Of a DNA stretch of 25,407 nt, positions 8,885 through 15,539 are shown one piece after another. Origin of the DNA: Magnetococcales bacterium (lineage in GTDB: Bacteria; Pseudomonadota; Magnetococcia; Magnetococcales; DC0425bin3). The notes beneath the pieces were generated by a model. The model was not told the DNA's origin. It ran no database searches and worked only from the letters and a program-made list of their open reading frames with translations. The stretch covers positions 1 to 25,407 of the forward strand of contig JADGCJ010000041.1 of NCBI GenBank assembly GCA_015229045.1, in the 5' to 3' direction. The position numbers and the translations under genes are program-made. Position 1 is the first letter of the stretch. Each line of letters opens with the position of its first letter.

Positions 8885-9499
8885 ATGTCTTTACAGACAG
8901 AGGAGACGCCGGAAGATCCGCGTCGGGAGTTCTTCTTGAACCTTCTGGAGGAGATTTTGACTCTCCATCCGGAGGGGTTGCGCGAGTATGACCTGTATCG
9001 CATTCTGGCCGAGCGGGGGATCGACCCTTTTGTCGGCAGGGATCTTCGGGATGCGTTGGATCTTTTTCAGACCCATTTTTTTCTGTTCCACCTGTTGTAT
9101 GTGATGCGGGAGCGGTTGCGCCGGGAGCGGCGCGGCGATCTGGAGATTCATTGTCTGAAGACGGTGCTGCGACCTTGGCAGCCTGTTTCTGCCACCATGC
9201 CAGAGGTTTTTGACCCCCTCGGTGCCTACTATCTGAACCTGGACACCATGGCAGACACGGAGCGTCGGCAGGTGGAAGAGATGCTTGCCGGTTTCTGGCG
9301 CAGCTACCGGCAACAGGAGCAAAGAGAGCAGGCCTGTTCCGTGTTGGGATTGCCGTTTCAGGCCAATCGGGAAGAGATTCGGCAGCGGTATCGGGATTTG
9401 GCTTTTACGCACCATCCCGACCAGGGGGGGGAGGCGGGGCAGTTTCAAAAAATTGCCGCTGCCGCAGCTGTTCTCCTGGGCGATTCTCCAACGCCTTGA
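8885..9499 (+). CDS. DnaJ-related co-chaperone with C-terminal J domain
   Basis: 204 aa. Residues ~10-125 resemble the 'DNA-J related' N-terminal domain. Residues ~150-204 form a short J domain with the HPD signature at 177-179 (FTHHPDQGG) preceded by REEIRQRYRDLA. J domains stimulate DnaK/HscA ATPase activity, so it is probably a specialised Hsp70 partner. No Gly/Phe region or zinc-finger domain is present, so it is not DnaJ itself. It is the only protein gene on the plus strand, with 65 bp separating it from the divergent radical SAM gene, and it converges on the M50 gene. The ribosome-binding site before the ATG is weak (AAGG, 12 nt away). Confidence 0.88.
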   Translation: MSLQTEETPEDPRREFFLNLLEEILTLHPEGLREYDLYRILAERGIDPFVGRDLRDALDLFQTHFFLFHLLYVMRERLRRERRGDLEIHCLKTVLRPWQPVSATMPEVFDPLGAYYLNLDTMADTERRQVEEMLAGFWRSYRQQEQREQACSVLGLPFQANREEIRQRYRDLAFTHHPDQGGEAGQFQKIAAAAAVLLGDSPTP

Positions 9500-9528
9500 G
9501 GTTTTTTATTACACCAATTTTTTAATTT

Positions 9529-9703
9529 TTGGTAACTATTCAGCACCCGGCAACGAATTGGGGTCCAGGGGGCTGGCTCCCTGGCAGGTCCAGGACGGAG
9601 TCCTGGCAGGTCCAGGACGGAGTCCTGGTGGGGTTCGGGGCGAAGCCCTGACAAAGGCTTTCATGTCCAGGCCTTTTTTGAGGGGGTACTGAATAGTTAC
9701 CAA
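9529..9703. mobile_element. Complete MITE-like element with terminal inverted repeats
   Basis: The element is bounded by GGTAACTATTCAGCACC (9531-9547) and the inverted copy GGTACTGAATAGTTACC (9685-9701), 16 of 17 positions matching; two more flanking bases (TT/AA) extend the pairing. It has no coding capacity. Inside are a CCAGGG...CCCTGG hairpin, two tandem 22-bp units each carrying a CCAGGAC-GGA-GTCCTGG hairpin (about 9576-9626), and a GGGGC-GAA-GCCCTG hairpin. Fragments recur at 1-54, 6652-6708 and 17092-17158. It lies between converging genes. A target-site duplication is not clear, and no transposase is in the window, so autonomous movement is excluded. Confidence 0.75.
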
Positions 9704-9729
9704 TAATCAAAGAAAAAATCAGCCCGGCG

Positions 9730-11724
9730 TCAAATCCAAAGATCGGCGCGCAGGGCCTGCCGGATGGGACGCAAAACATGCCGCCACAGGGGAGTCTTCT
9801 CCCCGAGAATTTTGACCTCGCCTGTGGTACCCGGAGGTGGAGGAGCCATGTCATCGGGGATGTGCAGATGAATCCGCACCTGGAATGATCGGTTGCTGCC
9901 ATCCATCCTTGTGACCGGCGTCACCCGCCACACCGTGCCGGCAAGGATGGTCGGGACATTTCCCTTCAGATGGATCAGGGCCGGGTGCCCCGCCGCAACC
10001 AGAGTCAGATCGGCCTGGGACAGAACGACATTGATGTGACGTTGCCGGGCCGCCATGAGCTTGAGAACAGCCGCCCCCGGACCAAAGTAGCGACCCGTCA
10101 TGGTGAGGGGAGGGGGGCCGTCGATGACCCACTCTCCATCCGGGGCCGGAAGATGCGACACGCCCGGACCCAGGTGGCAGAGAGTCTCACCTTGTTTGCG
10201 CAAGAGAGAGGGATCTTTTTCCAGTTGCCGGTCGGGCGACTGCATGATGACCAGAGGCTGTCCCGGGGCGGCTGTCATGTGACGACTGTCGTCATAATTG
10301 ACCTGGGTGACAAATCCTCCATCATGGGCGTAGAGGGTCAGGAACCGGGCATCCACCTTGCCGCTGGTGACGATGCCGATCCGTGGTGACCAAACCAGCA
10401 AAAGAACGATGAACAGGCTCAGACCGGCAACAGTGATCCGGCGACGTCGAGTGGTTTTGAACAGAATGCGCATGCCCCACTCCTGCAAGGTCCTGCTCCA
10501 GCTTCCGGTCATCATGCGGACCAGTCTGGCCACCAGGACAAAAAAAAGGAGAATACCCACCATACCGATGGCATCAGCCACCACACCATGGAGCATGTAG
10601 CCCAATCCCGACAGAATGAGCAGCAGATAGACTACGGTCGATGCACCATAGATCAGGTAGATGCGCTGCTCGCGGCGGGTGGGATGGAGGGGCGTTTCCA
10701 CATTGTCGATCCGAAAGAGACGGGCTTTTAACGTGTATGACAACCAGCCAATGGCATTCTGGCGCAGGTTGGGCATCTGTAGCCAGTCGCTCAGGATGTA
10801 GTAGCCATCATACTTCAGGAGCGGGTTGAGATTCATCAGGAGCGACGCCGCCGTACTGATGGTCACCAGAATGAAGGCAATCCTCCCCACAGGATGCTGA
10901 ATGTCTGTCAGCAGCCAGACAAAAACGGCGACGGCGGCCAGCACCAGCTCGATCCAGATGCCGGCCAGGGCGACATAAATTTTGTGCCGGTTGTTGTCAA
11001 ACATCCAGGCATCGTTGACATTGCAGTACAGGCAGGGCTGGAAAGCCAACAGCAAAAACCCCATGTCATTGACCTCGCCGCCGAAGTGCTTGCAGGTCAG
11101 GCCGTGGGCGGTCTCATGGAGGGCAATGGCGGCCAGGGTCACCAGCCAGATGTTGAAAAAAGGCCATCCTCCCTGGGACTGGAATTGAAAAATATCCTGA
11201 AAATCATTGCTGAAGCGAGCCTCCTGAGAGATTCCCAACGCGAGGGCCAGTCCTATCAGCAGGAGGGTTGCCTTGACCGTCATGGGGGTCCAGATCCAGC
11301 GCAGGCGATCGATGATCCTGTCGAAGAAGGCATTCGGGTCAATGAGATGAAAGCGCATCAGCAGCAGAGAACCTTGGGCCTGGAGTCGGCGTCCATGATG
11401 ATCGGCGCGCATTTTTTCGATCAGGGCGATATTGGTCTCTTTCCTGGAGCGTTGCAGTAACTGACAACTCCGCGCCGAGTCGATCAGATTGGCCAGGGCT
11501 TCCAGGTCATAGGCATATTCGTCGCTGGCCGTGTCAAAGGCTTTGACCAGGTCATCGGGGTCTTTGCGGCCATCGAAGAGGGTGAGCATGAGGTACTGGG
11601 CCGCCTCAAAACGATAATAGGCCCCGGCATCTGGCTCCTTGAGGATGTAGGTGGTTTTGCCCTGGCTGACGTTTTTGCGAATCCTGATGTCGGTGCGGAG
11701 GGGGGGAGGGGGGGTTCCGCTCAT
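9730..11724 (-). CDS. M50 (site-2-type) zinc metalloprotease with PqqD-like N-terminus and HlyD-like C-terminus
   Basis: 664 aa inner-membrane protein. Residues ~15-95 resemble the PqqD fold, a small domain that recruits peptides. The membrane core (~145-450) holds HETAH at 203-207 (zinc-binding HExxH) and NLNPLLKYDGYY with D306, the third zinc ligand of M50 proteases, so it should be catalytically competent. CLYCNVNDAW follows the first active-site helix, as in the 'peptide zinc metalloprotease' branch. After a last membrane helix (~430-448), residues ~455-664 resemble the beta-barrel part of HlyD/membrane-fusion proteins facing the periplasm. Its ATG overlaps the stop of the GAF–HlyD gene (ATGA), so the two are translationally coupled. 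Cleavage and/or export of a tagged peptide or protein is inferred. No ABC transporter is nearby. Confidence 0.88.
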   Translation of the reverse strand: MSGTPPPPLRTDIRIRKNVSQGKTTYILKEPDAGAYYRFEAAQYLMLTLFDGRKDPDDLVKAFDTASDEYAYDLEALANLIDSARSCQLLQRSRKETNIALIEKMRADHHGRRLQAQGSLLLMRFHLIDPNAFFDRIIDRLRWIWTPMTVKATLLLIGLALALGISQEARFSNDFQDIFQFQSQGGWPFFNIWLVTLAAIALHETAHGLTCKHFGGEVNDMGFLLLAFQPCLYCNVNDAWMFDNNRHKIYVALAGIWIELVLAAVAVFVWLLTDIQHPVGRIAFILVTISTAASLLMNLNPLLKYDGYYILSDWLQMPNLRQNAIGWLSYTLKARLFRIDNVETPLHPTRREQRIYLIYGASTVVYLLLILSGLGYMLHGVVADAIGMVGILLFFVLVARLVRMMTGSWSRTLQEWGMRILFKTTRRRRITVAGLSLFIVLLLVWSPRIGIVTSGKVDARFLTLYAHDGGFVTQVNYDDSRHMTAAPGQPLVIMQSPDRQLEKDPSLLRKQGETLCHLGPGVSHLPAPDGEWVIDGPPPLTMTGRYFGPGAAVLKLMAARQRHINVVLSQADLTLVAAGHPALIHLKGNVPTILAGTVWRVTPVTRMDGSNRSFQVRIHLHIPDDMAPPPPGTTGEVKILGEKTPLWRHVLRPIRQALRADLWI

Positions 11725-13703
11725 GGGGGTTGGCCAAACCAGAACTGCAACGTATGAACCACGCGCCGCCAGATGCGTACCAGCGTAGATGACTCCGGCG
11801 TGGCGATGATGGCGTGGCCGGTCATGCCGGGGCGAAGTTCCACATCGCTGTGATCGACACGCACTTCGGCAATGAATCCTTGTGGTGGTCTGCCATCGAC
11901 GACCCCTTTTTCCAGGGCTTCCACGGGGACGGCATAGGCGCGACCGACATGAACGGTCTCTCCCACGAACCCTTTGCCGGGACGCGAACGCAAGACACCA
12001 TGGACTTTCTGGCCGGGATGGACATCCAGGAGATCCTCTTCGGGCAGCTCCACCACGATGGTGTATTGACCGGGATTGGCCAGACGCAGAACCTCGCTGC
12101 CCAGGGGCAGGGTGCGTCCAAGCAAATCCTCCGGATGGGCGGTCAGGACGATGCCGTCATCGGGGGCGACAAGGGAGAGTTGGGCCATCTCCTCCTTGAT
12201 ATGTCTCTGTTCGGCCAGTGTGGCCCCCCTTTCCACGATGGCGCGCGTGATGGCGGCATGATCGGCGGTCATTTTGGCGGCATCAATCTGGCGTTCCAGG
12301 GCGGCCAGCCTGGTCTCGGTTTCGCTCAGACGCTGGTGGGCCGGAGCGGCATCCAGGGTGAGCAGAAGATCCCCTTTGTGGACCCGATCGCCCTCATGGA
12401 TGAAAACCTTCTCGATGCGTCCGGTGACAGGCAGAAAGAGGCCGCGACCAAAACGGGCCTCCACCAGGCAGGGGCCGGTCACCCAACGCAAGGCTGGCAG
12501 ATGGTGCAGGGCCAGCAAAACACCCGCAAGGGCGAAGCCAAGGAGCATGGCGCGGCGCCAACCGGCCAGCCAGGTCTTACTTTTGTCGCTCATTTTGCCC
12601 AAGAGATCGGCAAAAGGGATACGCTGGTAGAGACTGGCATTACGCAGGGCCACAGTGGCCTGGCTGGCCAGGATGACAAGCAGATCCGCCTTGTTGCCCA
12701 GAGCGAAATCAGGGGTCTGGCTTTCCAGCCACACAATGCCCAGGGTACCCTCCTCATCCTTGAGGGGAGAACACCAGAGCGCTGCCAGATGGTTGGCTTC
12801 CAGATAATCGGTCCAGGGTTTGTCGGCAGTGTCGGCCCGTTGTCGATGGAGAGCGACGTTGGGAATATAAACGGTGCGTTCCGATTGACGCATGCTCTCC
12901 ATCAGGTTCAGAAGACGTTTTTGTTCCGGATCGTTCTCGTCCACCTGGCGTCCGCCGGAGAGCATGGCCAGGAAAAGTTGATCCTTGTTCTCCGCGAGGA
13001 GTGCGACGGCCCCACCCGTCACGGCGACCAGTTCGTTGGCCATGTTGACGACCATCCCCAGCACCAGATCGAGATTCAGGGTGGAGGAGATTTGCCGTGC
13101 GACCTCCATGAGGGTACGCATCTCCCGGACGCGGCTTTCCGATTCCAGGAGGCGGGCGTTGCGCACGGCGATGGCGGCTGACAGGGCGAGATCTTCGACG
13201 AGTCGTTGATCCTCCTCGGTGAAACGTTTTTCAAGGCCGCTCTTTTTGTTGATGATTTGGATGGCACCAAAGGCGGTACCCCCGTCGGCGAGCGGGACGC
13301 AGATCATCGATTGGGTTTTGAAGCCGGATTTTTTGTCCACCGCAGCGGCAAAGCGTTTGTCGCAGGTACAATCCAGCACCACTTCGGGGGCGTTGGCAGC
13401 GATGACCTGCCCGACGATTCCCTCGTTCCTGGGCAGGCGCAGGCCAAGAATCTGATTCCTGGCCGGTCCCTCCGCAAGATGGCAAATATTGAGGTTGGAG
13501 GGGGCATCGAACAGCCAGAGAGAGCCAGCCTCAGCTTCCAGGATGGCCAGCACCCGGTCGAAGATCACTGCCATGACCCTCTTCATGCTGCCGGTGGAAC
13601 GAACAAACTCCCGTGTCATATCCCGGGAGAACCGCAGACGGTGGATCTCCCGCTCCAGTTCCAAGGTTGGCGTGGAGGTGGAGGTATGGTCGGGTTCAGC
13701 CAT
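11721..13703 (-). CDS. GAF–GAF–transmembrane–HlyD adaptor protein
   Basis: 660 aa. Two cytoplasmic GAF domains are visible: ~30-185 (with NEGIVGQVIAANAPEVV and FGAIQIINKKSG) and ~195-360 (with LGIVWLESQ). GAF domains bind small ligands or redox cofactors and normally belong to sensors. A membrane helix follows at ~384-402, then a HlyD/AcrA-type periplasmic adaptor: lipoyl half-motif at ~428-451 (GRIEKVFIHEGDRVHKGD), a short hairpin with heptads (~455-505), the second lipoyl half (LVAPDDGIVLTA) and a barrel (~530-640). Fusing a sensor to an export adaptor suggests export is controlled by a cytoplasmic signal. The start codon lacks a clear ribosome-binding site; a 35-aa ORF ends 4 nt upstream and could couple translation. 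Confidence 0.88.
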   Translation of the reverse strand: MAEPDHTSTSTPTLELEREIHRLRFSRDMTREFVRSTGSMKRVMAVIFDRVLAILEAEAGSLWLFDAPSNLNICHLAEGPARNQILGLRLPRNEGIVGQVIAANAPEVVLDCTCDKRFAAAVDKKSGFKTQSMICVPLADGGTAFGAIQIINKKSGLEKRFTEEDQRLVEDLALSAAIAVRNARLLESESRVREMRTLMEVARQISSTLNLDLVLGMVVNMANELVAVTGGAVALLAENKDQLFLAMLSGGRQVDENDPEQKRLLNLMESMRQSERTVYIPNVALHRQRADTADKPWTDYLEANHLAALWCSPLKDEEGTLGIVWLESQTPDFALGNKADLLVILASQATVALRNASLYQRIPFADLLGKMSDKSKTWLAGWRRAMLLGFALAGVLLALHHLPALRWVTGPCLVEARFGRGLFLPVTGRIEKVFIHEGDRVHKGDLLLTLDAAPAHQRLSETETRLAALERQIDAAKMTADHAAITRAIVERGATLAEQRHIKEEMAQLSLVAPDDGIVLTAHPEDLLGRTLPLGSEVLRLANPGQYTIVVELPEEDLLDVHPGQKVHGVLRSRPGKGFVGETVHVGRAYAVPVEALEKGVVDGRPPQGFIAEVRVDHSDVELRPGMTGHAIIATPESSTLVRIWRRVVHTLQFWFGQPP

Positions 13704-13707
13704 TTTT

Positions 13708-13815
13708 TTAATGTCTGATCATGCCAACACCTTCTTCGACCACGCAGAGACGATACGTTCCGAGGTGGACACGGTTCGTCAGCAGGAGCAGGGGGGTGTT
13801 GGTCGGCTTGGGCAA
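13708..13815 (-). CDS. Possible 35-aa leader or peptide ORF (TTG start)
   Basis: A short frame starts at TTG, with GGAG about 5 nt upstream (GGAGATGCCTTG), and ends in TAA 4 nt before the GAF–HlyD start. The peptide has a Leu-rich run (NTPLLLLTNRVH) and ends VEEGVGMIRH; no family is recognised. The main argument for it is position: the GAF–HlyD ATG lacks its own ribosome-binding site, so a translated upstream frame would explain initiation. It may equally be a chance frame. Confidence 0.3.
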   Translation of the reverse strand: MPKPTNTPLLLLTNRVHLGTYRLCVVEEGVGMIRH

Positions 13816-13839
13816 GGCATCTCCGGGCAGGGGAGTCGT

Positions 13840-13977
13840 CTATTTCTGGGGTGGTTTGGGACGTTGCATCATATTTTTGATTCTTTGCGTCCTGGCTCGG
13901 GCCTCGGCCTGCATTTGCTGCAATTTCGCCTTGTTTCTCAAGGCATCGGCCTTGGCAGTCTTTTGTGCTTCCGACAT
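13840..13977 (-). CDS. Small basic helical peptide, 45 aa, unknown function
   Basis: The frame begins with ATG preceded by an unusually good ribosome-binding site (GAGGAGAGGC) and starts 24 bp after the stop of the LEDRIAPA-tagged gene. The peptide (starting MSEAQKTAKADALRNK and ending QRPKPPQK) is rich in Ala, Lys, Arg and Gln with heptad-like spacing of Leu/Met, so a single amphipathic helix or coiled coil is likely. There is no signal peptide or membrane segment. Its place between a candidate substrate and its candidate exporter suggests a chaperone, adaptor or regulatory peptide for that system. I know of no named family. Confidence 0.6.
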   Translation of the reverse strand: MSEAQKTAKADALRNKAKLQQMQAEARARTQRIKNMMQRPKPPQK

Positions 13978-14001
13978 GCCTCTCTCCTCGCGTTCCGGAA
14001 C

Positions 14002-14670
14002 CTAGAAGGTGCCCTTCATGCCATCGGGGCTGGTCCAGGTACCGTGCCCGGAGGGATCCCACGCCCCGGAGCTGCCGTCTGCATGTTGGTAGGAACCAGA
14101 ACCATCGGTATTGTAAATGGAACTGGAGCCGTCCGGGTCATGGTGAATATAGTTGCCGTGTGTATCGACAATTTCGATGGAGCCGTTCGCATAGGCGTAA
14201 TGGGTCGAACCATCCAGGTTGAAGGTCGTCACATTGCCCGATGCATCCGTATAGGTGCTTGTGCCATCCGGGTGATGGGTTTCCACGGCACCGTCTGCGT
14301 GGGTCAGGGTGTTCTCTGTGTCGGATGAGGGGAGGTGGTCGCCATCCGGGGGGAGCTGGGAGGTGACGAGGTCGCCCTCTGGCGGAGGCGGTGGGAAAAA
14401 GTCGTTGCTGTCCGGCGGTGGTGGCGGCGGAAAGAGGCTGCTGCTTGGCGACGGGAGATCATCGCCAGCCGGGGACGGGGACATGGGATCATGGCCCGGC
14501 GGGAATGATGGATACGGTGACGAACCATCCAGGGCATTGACGCCGGCATCCATGGGCATTCCAGCCAGGGTTGAACCGACATCGCCACCGATCATGGCTG
14601 GCGCGATGCGGTCCTCGAGCTTTTCGATTCGCGACGAAACTACCCTCTTCTTCTCTTTGATCGTGGTCAT
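14002..14670 (-). CDS. LEDRIAPA-tagged protein with eleven C-terminal nonapeptide repeats
   Basis: 222 aa. A basic N-terminus leads into the tag SRIEKLEDRIAPAMIGG (residues 13-29), which resembles the short LEPR-xLL / LEERxAP sorting-like motif at the start of large secreted proteins in Planctomycetes and some Proteobacteria. There is no ordinary signal peptide. Residues ~45-120 are Pro/Ser/Asp-rich linker with poly-Pro runs. Residues 124-222 are eleven uninterrupted nonapeptides (pattern xxDGxxxxx, Gly at position 4 in all eleven), probably a beta-solenoid or beta-roll. I chose the ATG at 14670 because the tag follows directly and GAAAGAAAG precedes it; a 39-residue upstream extension looks noncoding. 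A 7-codon frame from 14690 ends overlapping this start (ATGA). It probably is the substrate of the adjacent HlyD/M50 genes. Confidence 0.75.
   Translation of the reverse strand: MTTIKEKKRVVSSRIEKLEDRIAPAMIGGDVGSTLAGMPMDAGVNALDGSSPYPSFPPGHDPMSPSPAGDDLPSPSSSLFPPPPPPDSNDFFPPPPPEGDLVTSQLPPDGDHLPSSDTENTLTHADGAVETHHPDGTSTYTDASGNVTTFNLDGSTHYAYANGSIEIVDTHGNYIHHDPDGSSSIYNTDGSGSYQHADGSSGAWDPSGHGTWTSPDGMKGTF
14005..14301 (-). repeat. Eleven tandem 27-bp (nonapeptide) coding repeats
   Basis: Translated residues 124-222 of the tagged protein read as HADGAVETH, HPDGTSTYT, DASGNVTTF, NLDGSTHYA, and so on to SPDGMKGTF, with no insertion or deletion over 99 residues. Gly is invariant at position 4, Asp/Asn/Ser/His fills position 3, and aromatic or Thr/Ser residues favour positions 6-9. 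The DNA units are diverged, so the period is seen best in protein. The periodicity resembles RTX nonapeptides but the consensus differs. Confidence 0.9.
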
Positions 14671-15236
14671 GGCGACGCGCTTTCTTTCATGTGTATCCGA
14701 ACGGAAGGGGGGGAGCTTCCGGGCAGGAAACCCATCCACACTCCCTTGAACACCCGAACGAAGAAGCGGCCCGGAGGTGGAAAACACCCTCCCCCGGCTT
14801 CATTCAGGGCAAGAGACCCCCTGCCTGGTCGATCACGCAACACCCGGGTGATCGAAGCGGCATGTAACGGCAGATTTGGCCCCCGTCACGGGGCCACGCG
14901 AGGTGTGAAATCAAAGAAAATGCGAGGGGAAAAACACCATGACCTGGACCCCCTTCTCTTGCCCGGCTTTTCCGAAGGTCGAAAAGCCCCATCCGGGCGG
15001 TGAGCACGAACACTTCAAGCCCTCGTTTCTTGATAGCACCCGGTTCGGGAAAAGTATAGAAAAAAATGGGGGGGATCCGCAGGGCGGAGCGGACGTGGGC
15101 TTTTTGACAGAGTGTTGATGTTTTGGCGTTGGGGTGTGCTTCCCTGTCCGTGTATGTGCTTCGATCTGGTGATTCCATGGGGCAGGCGTGTCTGGTCTTC
15201 CCGGGAAAGGATGACCCCTTCCCCGGGAGAAGGGCG
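14671..15236. other. 566-bp intergenic region with hairpins, no convincing gene
   Basis: It lies between the 62-aa gene and the tagged-protein gene. It contains two short inverted repeats: TCGATCAC...GTGATCGA (14829-14836 with 14848-14855) and TGGCCCC-CGTCAC-GGGGCCA (14877-14896). These could be an operator and a weak terminator or attenuator. A TATACT hexamer on the minus strand near 15054 lacks a matching -35. A 164-codon minus-strand frame at 14804-15298 spans it but has no recognisable composition or start site. Confidence 0.5.
15199..15228 (-). terminator. Possible hairpin terminator after the 62-aa gene
   Basis: A 12-bp stem with one mismatch (TCCCGGGAAAGG with CCTTCCCCGGGA) and a 6-nt loop begins 9 bp downstream of the 62-aa gene's stop. 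No T-run follows on the minus strand, so it may only attenuate transcription, or be a transcript-stabilising structure. Confidence 0.4.
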
Positions 15237-15425
15237 CTATTGGTGAGAATGGGCACCGGCAACGGGCGCGACCTGGTCATGCCACCAGTCGCGGACAAGA
15301 TCTTCCGGAATGTCCAGCTCTTTGGCCAGGGCGCGGATGGAGAGGAAGGTGCGGAGTTCCTCTTCAGCGGGATCGATGAAAGGCCAGAACCAGTTGTTGG
15401 GTTGGGAGTGGCCGTTTTTGATCAT
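15237..15425 (-). CDS. Small 62-aa protein with helix-turn-helix-like segment
   Basis: The protein begins MIKNGHSQPNNWFWPF and contains a helical part reading SIRALAKELDIPEDLVRDWW (residues ~29-48), whose ALAKELDIPxxxVxxWW pattern resembles a helix-turn-helix of the kind in small DNA-binding or phage-type proteins. An AAGAGG ribosome-binding site lies 8 nt before the ATG, and a near-consensus sigma-54 promoter lies about 50 bp upstream, so the gene is probably real. It precedes the tagged-protein/exporter genes in the same direction, with a 566-bp gap. It may regulate them, but that is inference. Confidence 0.65.
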   Translation of the reverse strand: MIKNGHSQPNNWFWPFIDPAEEELRTFLSIRALAKELDIPEDLVRDWWHDQVAPVAGAHSHQ

Positions 15426-15475
15426 GGAGGTTGCCTCTTGAGGAGTGGAGGTGGGAAAGAGTCAAGAGGGTGTTA

Positions 15476-15492
15476 AGCAATATTCATGCCAA
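15476..15492 (-). promoter_or_regulatory. Sigma-54 (RpoN) type -24/-12 promoter
   Basis: On the minus strand the sequence TTGGCATGAATATTGCT matches the RpoN consensus YTGGCACGRNNNTTGCW at every defined position except one (C to T in GCACG), with the required GG-N10-GC spacing. The predicted start of transcription is near 15465, giving a ~40-nt leader to the 62-aa gene. Such promoters need an enhancer-binding activator, so expression of this locus is probably signal-dependent. Confidence 0.75.
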
Positions 15493-15539
15493 TTTATTTC
15501 ATGCTTCTCATCCTTGCATCCTGCCAGACGGCAGCCTCT

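Noticed and set aside
9531..9701. Direct repeats inside the MITE considered as a CRISPR array
   Set aside because: Only two 22-bp units, directly abutting with no spacers; each is a hairpin.
14804..15298. 164-codon minus-strand frame in the spacer before the tagged-protein gene
   Set aside because: It overlaps the start region of the spacer and the 62-aa gene in another frame, its composition is Arg/Pro/Gly-rich noise, and no ribosome-binding site or motif is present.
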